Shown here: piece after piece, positions 57,191-64,000 of the stretch
How the letters are laid out: each line of letters opens with the position of its first letter
Numbering within the stretch: position 1 is the stretch's first letter
Source of the DNA: Aldrovandia affinis
Taxonomy: Eukaryota > Chordata > Actinopteri > Notacanthiformes > Halosauridae
Direction of reading: 5' to 3'
DNA: 64,000 bases
Assembly: GCA_029706075.1 (NCBI GenBank)
Contig: JAINUG010000394.1
Coordinates: 124,001-188,000 of the forward strand
Notes under the pieces: model-generated
What the model saw: the letters and a program-made list of their open reading frames with translations, nothing else
What the model was told of the DNA's origin: nothing
Database searches by the model: none
Program-made: the position numbers and the translations under genes

Positions 57191-57905
57191 TATGAAAGAT
57201 TGTAGGGCTCGTCAAGCTTCAGCTGAGAATGCGAACCAGCTCCTACTTATGGCACACATTTATGCTCTCACTCAAATGTGAATTTACTCTTCTGCGATAC
57301 TCAGGCTTTACTTTCATTTAATGCGTGGGGCCTGTCACAGCGCCATGGGGGGGACGCATGCAGTGCATTTCCAGGATTTTCAGTCAAAGAAAATAGTAGT
57401 TAGCTATGTTAATCTGTGTTTAGTGTTGGGTCCTCTTCTGAACATATAGCTTAATTGCACCCTGTCACATACCCTTTATACTCTCACAAAAAGGTCCTTC
57501 TTCTGATTCACTCTAACTGTCAACTGGTTGATGAACAAGTCTGATTTGTTATGCTTTTATTTGGCTGACCACGAGTGGCAGCTCGAAATCCACCTCTATT
57601 TACATAATAGCTCAGAAAATACATTTAAGACCGTTTATGGAAAAATGTAAAGGTCATTATTGTTGTACGTCAACAACGCAAATGTTTTATGTCTCTGTGA
57701 TCACTTATCGTAAGTTTCTAGTTTGTGTTTTTGTCCAATTATTTGTGAAGTGACCTTTATCCATGCATGCGGTGACTGGACAGATGTGAACTGTGGGGAC
57801 TACTGTTTTATGTTAGGGAAATGGAGGAATGCCTGGACTTGTTTTTGCAGAGCTAGTAGAACACACTGTGAACACTTATTTATTACCAATTTAGTAACCT
57901 TGTAA

Positions 57906-58545
57906 GACATTTTACATTGACATTTTAAGCATTTAGCAGATGCTCTTATCTAGAGCGACTTACAAGATGTGCATTAATACATGGTAGGAACAATCATAGA
58001 TCGCGCAAGAGATCAGTGCAGTAATACAGCGATAGACATCATTGCAGGCAGCTGCGTACCATACCTGTAACACTGGGAAGGAAAATGTTAGTAATTTTTT
58101 TAAATTTCTTTTTTAAATTTTATTTTTTAAATGAGGAGTAAGCAGGGATACATAGTGTTGAGCAAGTAGGCATTGGTGATGACAATTAGCTATATGTACA
58201 GAATTCAGTGGTAGTGGAGTCTGAAAATGTGGGTTTTGAGTCTCTTGCGGAAGATTGCAAGTGATTCAGTGGTCCTGACCGATTGCAGAAGGTTGTCCCA
58301 CCACTGGGGGGTCAGGACAGAGAAGAGGCGAGACCGTGAGGAGCGGCTGCCAGGCGCCCGGAGGGATGGGACAGTCAATTTGCCAGAGGAGGCAGAGCGG
58401 AGGGGTCTGGCTGGGGTGTAGGGTGTGATGAGACCCGGTACTACGAGGTTATATATTTTACAACAACCAATTTCTTTAAAATTGCATGTCCCATTGCTGC
58501 AGCATCCTCCATCAATTTGGAGGGCCAAATCTCCTCCGAAATGCA
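57906..58545 (-). mobile_element. L2-like LINE 3' fragment
   Basis: On the minus strand the reverse transcriptase tail reads LFSVLTPQWWDNLLQSVRTT, then [15 protein letters not shown] and a stop, followed by a 3' tail with AAGTCGCTCTAGATAAGAGC. Inverted relative to the copy at 14,521-14,935. Confidence 0.8.
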
Positions 58546-59249
58546 TTGTGCCAGCTGTAGCTTCTTTTCATTCTGCAGGCCACCAGCTGAGCTGTACAGC
58601 CATTATTCTGGAGGACTGCACTGAAGGCAGGCTGTAGGCAACCGAATGACCAGAGGAGTTGGTTGTAAAATTAGGCAGGGAATACCTGCTGACTGAAACA
58701 CTCTCTCCTTGGCCATTCAGGAGCCAAGATTTAATTTGAAATCATTTGACCTATGGCAATCAGTCAATTCAATGTCTTATCCAGGTTTAAATGTAGTGTT
58801 TGTGAAAAAAAATGAGGGTATCCATTCACCTGCACTTGAACCCATAACTGCCATGGAGTTCTGGTAAGTTGAGTTAGTAACAACATTCACTTTATTAACA
58901 TAGTTGTGTTAATGACAGATTTGGTTTGGCATTAGTGTTGGATTGTTCAGGGTTTTTATCCGATTAGTGTGCAACACACATGAATTGTCAGGCCTAATGT
59001 GTGTGAATCTTCAGTTTGGGACGTCATGAGGGCCCATTTGAAATTTTTTTTTTTTTGTGTTGATGCAGTTGGAAGCTAAGTATGAGGCCTCTGAACATAA
59101 TTTGCAGGATCTGAGCGTTGTTTTACCTTAACTGTTTCGTATAATCCCTATTTTACGGTCTGTTTCACAAAATCCCTGTGCTGTTTTCCTTTCTGTTTTG
59201 CTTTCTGGAGCTAGTCTTTTTAGAAAATGACTGAGTTTATATTTCTAAA

Positions 59250-59395
59250 CGTGGTTCTGTGTCACTCAGTAGGTAGAGCATTCTGCTGACAGTGCTTAGG
59301 TTGTGAGTTTGATTCCCATTTTGTATGATTAACTACTATAAGTCGCTTTGGATAAAATTGTCTGTTAAATGGCATGTGTTATGTAAATGTGTAAC
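59250..59395 (+). mobile_element. tRNA-derived SINE
   Basis: A box CACTCAGTAGGTAGAGC, B box GAGTTTGATTCCC, tail AAGTCGCTTTGGATAAAAT. Confidence 0.8.
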
Positions 59396-60511
59396 TGAAA
59401 TGTCTAGGTCAAGTCTATGATGCACAAGCAAAAATGGCATTTGAAACTTTAAGTTGTGTGTTTTGTTCATTTGTATAGTATTAATAAATGCACTGTTACT
59501 TTGCTAAACAGGGTCCCACAATTAGTTTTAAAAACCTTTGAGTAATTACTAGCATTAATTAATTGACAGGCTGCCCAATGTTAATGGGTTGATGGTATCA
59601 CACCTGTTAGTAATGCTAAGTAATATGATTAAATCAGAGGAGAACATTGCGCTGGGATATGGGAGAAGTATTGTGAGAGGCACATAAGTAATAATTTAAA
59701 AAATACAAATCATATGCAAATCATATTTGCACAGCATACATCCTTATCTGGGACGACTTGCATATCTCCTTAAATTCATCCATTAGTACCTACAACAGTA
59801 CTGCCCAACTTGGGATTTGAACCTGTAGCGTTCAGATTTCATAAATTCCCAAACAGGATCTTAACACTGCAGCATCACACAGTTTTTAATTTTAGTTTCT
59901 GGCCACGACTGGAGGAAGCAGACCTTGTTCTGTAGATCCCTAAATCACTCACTGATTTGCTCACTACATTTTTACTTAGTGAGCAAATTAGTAATTATTA
60001 TAATTACTAAGTAATTATGTTTTACCGCTAGAAGGAAAAGAAGTGCCTTGTTGACGAGTGCCTGTTCCCTCATTATAAATAGCACCCAGGCTATTATGCA
60101 AATCTTTGGAAGCCTGATTTAACCTTCATCCTTTTTTAAATGGTTTAATGAATACGTTGGCACCTTGTGCTTCACTAAAGGGTTTTTAAACCTTTTTAAT
60201 GTGAGAAATCAAATGAGACCACTGTACAGTAGCTGCCATTTAATTGAATGCCAAACACTGACTACAGAATATAAGCAATAAATCTGAGCTTCAGACTGCT
60301 CTTGTTCTCTTCATGCTTTGACCTCTCTCCACTCAGCGCACTGTCTCTCCTAGAAGGCTGCGTTGCTGAGGATACTGTATTTCCTTACTGTTCATCCTCC
60401 TCTCCTCTCCTACTTCCCACACAGGAAAACATCTTGATGGTCGCCAAAGCACCAGCAGACTTAAGTCATCGTGTAGCCTTCTCTCGTAGTTTCAAATATA
60501 TTTTATCATAC

Positions 60512-60930
60512 AGGTAATTGCCAAAATAAAAGAAACACTTGAGTAAATGAAGGGTTCTGGTGGCTCTGTTATGGTGTGGGTTGCATTTTCCTGACATGAT
60601 TTAGGTCCACTCAACCTCTTAGAAGGCAAGGTAAATGCCAATAAATACAAAGCCATTCTGAATGATCATCTTCATCCTATGGTGAACCATTTCTATCCTG
60701 ATGGGGTGGTCTCTTCCAAGATGACGATTATCTCAACCCAATTGAACACTTATGGGAGATTATTGAGCAGCGAGACAGCGTTTTCCACCAGCATTAACAT
60801 GGCGTTGCACCTCTGTAACAGAGTTCCAGACACTTGTAGAAACTATACCAAGTTGCATTGAAGCTGTTCTGGTGGCTTGTGGTGGTCTACACCCTATAAA
60901 GATACTTCATGTTTGTGTTTCCTTTATTTA
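60512..60930 (+). mobile_element. Tc1-like fragment
   Basis: Left end ACAGGTAATTGCCAAAATAA and right end ATGTTTGTGTTTCCTTTATT are typical of one fish Tc1 family. Only a short, broken C-terminal part of the transposase lies between. Confidence 0.8.
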
Positions 60931-61875
60931 CAGTGGCCTACAATGGTTTCCTGTTTCTCTTGGGTATAAAAAGGAGGGAACACATATTTGAAATACTGTG
61001 GTCAGCCATCATCATGGTGAAAGGCAAAGCACTTAACATCAGACAAAATGTTATTGACCTCTACAGATCAGGAGATCAGGCTACAAAATACTAAAAAGTT
61101 AAAAGATACCGCTTTCCACTGTTGTGTCAATTATTAGGATGTTTAAGGTCATTGGAACAGTGGCTAACCTGGCAGGTAGAGGACGCAAATCTATCTTTCC
61201 CCCATGGGTAGTGAGGCGGATGGTTTGAGAGGCAAAAAGAAGTCCAAAGGGCGCAGTTCAAGATCTCCAAAACAACCGGGCATCTTGGGGTTACAAGATG
61301 TCTAAAGCTACCATTCGACGATGCCTACATGACAATGGCCTTATGGCAGAGTTGAACTAAAAAAAGCAGTCCACAAATGTCAACCCAAGAATCTGAAGGA
61401 ACTATAACAATTCTGCATGGAGGAATGGTTAATATAATATAGTATAATGTATGCCATTTAGCAGACGCTTTTATCCAAAGCGACTTACAGTAGTGAATGC
61501 ATACATTTTTCAGTATACGTATGTGTTCCCAATAGGAATCAAACCCCCCAGGGTTGAGGATCCCCCCCAAGAAGTTCCATAACCTCGTAGGGCACTACAG
61601 AAAGTGACTAACTTGCTGTTATAAAGGCCAAGGGAGAAACCACAAAGTACTGATAACAGGGGTGTGAATATTTGTGATTCTTGATTTTTCTGGGGGAAAA
61701 ATGATCATTTGTGAACCGTTCGATTGTGGTTCGTGCCATTGCATTATTATTTAATAATATCATTTTCAGATTTTTTTAGCATAAATATACCTCATTACTT
61801 ATATAGTTTATTTTATATAATCTCTTTTGTTCATCTTTATCAAGGGTGTGAATAAAAACGGAGCCTACTGTACCA
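60930..61875 (+). mobile_element. Tc1-like element with an inserted SINE piece
   Basis: A transposase start (MVKGKALNIRQNVIDLYRSG) is followed by frame breaks. A segment with the GCGACTTACAGTAG-type tail inserted at about 61,432-61,570. The right end AACGGAGCCTACTGTA is shared inverted with 55,085. Confidence 0.8.
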
Positions 61876-64000
61876 TATATCCATTAGCTCTGTTCTGTTG
61901 CTTGTAGTCATCCTTCTTATTTGCTCTTGGTTTTGTTTGCTGTAATGGCCTTGTATGACTTTGGACAAAGCATCTGCTAAATTAATAATTGTAAATGAAA
62001 TATTACAAATGTGTTTAGCCCAGATCCTCTTTCAAACCATGGCAAGCAGTGACGTATTGGGCCGCCAACTTTATAGAGGTAGTCTCTTAAACAAGAAATG
62101 TTCTCTCTCTCACTCTTATCCTCAATCGTGTTGATAGACTTAATGATTGGCAGTCATCCAAAATTAATTTGATATTCACCTTCCTTGTACTTTCAACAGT
62201 GTCAGTCCTATAATACTTTACCAGGAAGGTCAAATGTATACTGATTTGTTTTGTAGAGTGATGACATGTAAATAAAAAAGGATAGGGAAGTGAGTAGCCA
62301 ATAAATTGAAGGTAGCTGATAATGTTGCCAGATTGAGATAGCAGGATTAAGAATTAAGACAAATTAAGCCATAATTAAGCCAGTAAGAATAGCACTTGTC
62401 TTTATGGTAGGCACCACAAGATTGTTAATTGTGACCACTGAGAGTAAGGACATCGGTTAATGATTCTGCCAGAAGAACAATACATCCCATAACTGCTTAA
62501 CTGGCAGCAGCATATCTGTACTTTAATACTGTTTCAAGCACCTAGGGGCTTCTTTCCAATGAGCTCTTTGTTTTAGAGCAGCATAACCACCACCATGGGA
62601 TCCATTGGAGGATCTTTATGGATTGCCAGAGACTCTGACGATGCCATAAACACCCAAGGCCTGGCCTGGGGGAAGCAGAGAAGCATCCCCCCACCTTGGC
62701 CCAGGAGTCACTTAGTGCCCATGATAATTCAGGGCAAGCTGGGACCAGCACATCGCACTGGACTGTATCCTCTGGCTTGATACTAAGCTTAAGAGGAGGG
62801 CAGTAATCTCCTCTGAGGCCACTGGGCAACATTCCCATGAGATGGCCCTGTGCCATAGCATGCCATAGACATGCTATCTCCCGGACCCAGGTCATCTTTG
62901 GTGAACAGTGAGAAGCAGTCCTCCCTGTTGTCACAGGGGGCTGTGGTCTGTAGCTCCATGTCGTGAAGCTGAGCCTCAACCCCTGTAGGAGGCACTACTG
63001 TGTATTTGGTTGTCTCTCTGTGGCTTCAGAAGGCACAAGATAGCACCCAGCGCTGCCAGTCACACACAGCGTGCGCACACACACGTGAGACGGAGAAGAG
63101 TGAGGTAAGCGAGGATAGCGAGTTTAGGACGTAAATGTACCTAACTGTCACTCACAGCATTGGACGTGTAAGTGTGTGGAAACACCGTATGCCACTCGGT
63201 AGAAACTTTTGCACATCATTGCTCATTATAGCTAGCATACCAGTTTCAATCCTACTCTGGGAAAACTTTATTAAACTTATTATGATGAGCACAGTAGCTT
63301 TCCAATCTATCGGGGTTGTGTGGGGCACTCCGTTTCCGCAAGAAATCACTGCAATGACACCGAAGGCTAAAAGACAAACGGGAGTTATAGTAGGTAGACA
63401 GACACAACCAGGCTGGAATGGCCCCACGTCCCGACACCAGTCGGCCACACCATGTGTCATAAGTTATATTTTCACAGATTTTCAACTACTAACAGGTTTA
63501 ACAACACAAAAAAAGGTACAAACTAAGTCGAGGGAGGGAGGGACCGCAAGGCACAAGCTTCTCTTAACTAGCAATGCTAGTGAGTTTACCTTGCATGTTA
63601 AACATGGAGGCTCTTGCCAATCTACTCCCAGGAGTAGGAAGAGGAAATGGAGCTGCTTATGGGGGATATTATAGGTGGGTAGCCAGCCCTCACGGGACAA
63701 ATCTTTCTCTTACCTCCATCCTTACGCTGTGTGGAAGAATATTCCAAGCTGTAGTGATCCAAGCAGGTGAAATATAACCAGTCTCTCCTTCTCATGGTTT
63801 CTGAGAAAAGATTTACTTGATCAAATATCCCAGGATGGATTGTCCTTATTTACAGATCATTTTAATGATCTAGAATTGATGTCTATAATACACAACTGTA
63901 CATGTTGTCATTTTTGTGCTAGAAGCTTTTGGAAATCGGTTGTGTACATGGAGTAATCAATAGGGAACAGCCGGTTCAGGGGGTTCAGTGTCAATGTCAC

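Larger units (their letters stand above)
47542..64000. other. slc2a13 intron 1 (partial)
   Basis: 16.5 kb with no recognisable slc2a13 exon; the continuation expected from human (VPVYIAEVSPP) is absent. Contents are Tc1 elements, SINEs, an L2-like end, a MITE and a GT microsatellite, listed separately. A very long first intron is also known for the human gene. Confidence 0.75.

Noticed and set aside
62595-62979. Opposed 61- and 145-codon frames near 62.6-63.0 kb
   Set aside because: No domain, no slc2a13 similarity and no convincing splice sites; probably unrecognised repeat sequence.
63135-63674. 179-codon plus-strand frame
   Set aside because: Low-complexity-free but with no recognisable domain and heavily overlapped by minus-strand frames; may be a decayed transposon, not supported as a gene.

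Overview
This window is nuclear DNA of a ray-finned fish, most likely a teleost. The reasons are spliced vertebrate genes with compact introns, the widespread fish SINE 3' end related to GTCGCTCTGGATAAGAGCG, many Tc1-like and hAT-like relics, and a CR1-like LINE. The species cannot be named from this sequence.

One gene fills positions 1 to 43,445 on the minus strand. It is the ortholog of LRRK2, the large Roc-COR GTPase and protein kinase. I placed 47 coding exons by protein similarity plus splice sites. Their order and boundaries agree with human exons 1 to 47, so the last WD40 exons (48 to 51) lie beyond the left edge. In order they encode armadillo repeats (exons 1-17), ankyrin repeats (18-19), a serine-rich linker (20-22), leucine-rich repeats (23-28), Roc (29-31), COR (31-37), kinase (38-43) and the start of WD40 (44-47). 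About 3.5 kb from its start codon, on the plus strand, exon 1 of SLC2A13 (proton myo-inositol symporter) begins at 47,010. The two genes are head to head, as in other vertebrates. The rest of the window, 47,542 to 64,000, is SLC2A13 intron 1, with no further exon that I can see.

Transposons sit in many introns and in the intergenic gap. They include a 5'-truncated CR1-like LINE with a nearly intact reverse transcriptase (about 28,845-31,309), a hAT element with a 7/8 target duplication (27,219-28,616), several Tc1-like copies, tRNA-derived SINEs, L2-like LINE ends that share the SINE tail, and a long-inverted-repeat MITE (about 53,125-53,615).

Two things stand out. First, at least seven LRRK2 exons have short tandem-repeat arrays in which each unit is a degraded copy of that exon's own splice junction, so the arrays spread decoy splice sites into the intron (exons 13, 19, 21, 23, 33, 36, 45). 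Second, the coding frame is broken in six exons by small length changes. Four of the breaks lie close together, in the kinase and start-of-WD40 exons 40, 41, 42 and 44. They may be assembly errors or real decay of the kinase. The conserved sequence also carries natural substitutions at well-studied human positions: Thr at A2016, Ala at R1441 and Gly at R1398.
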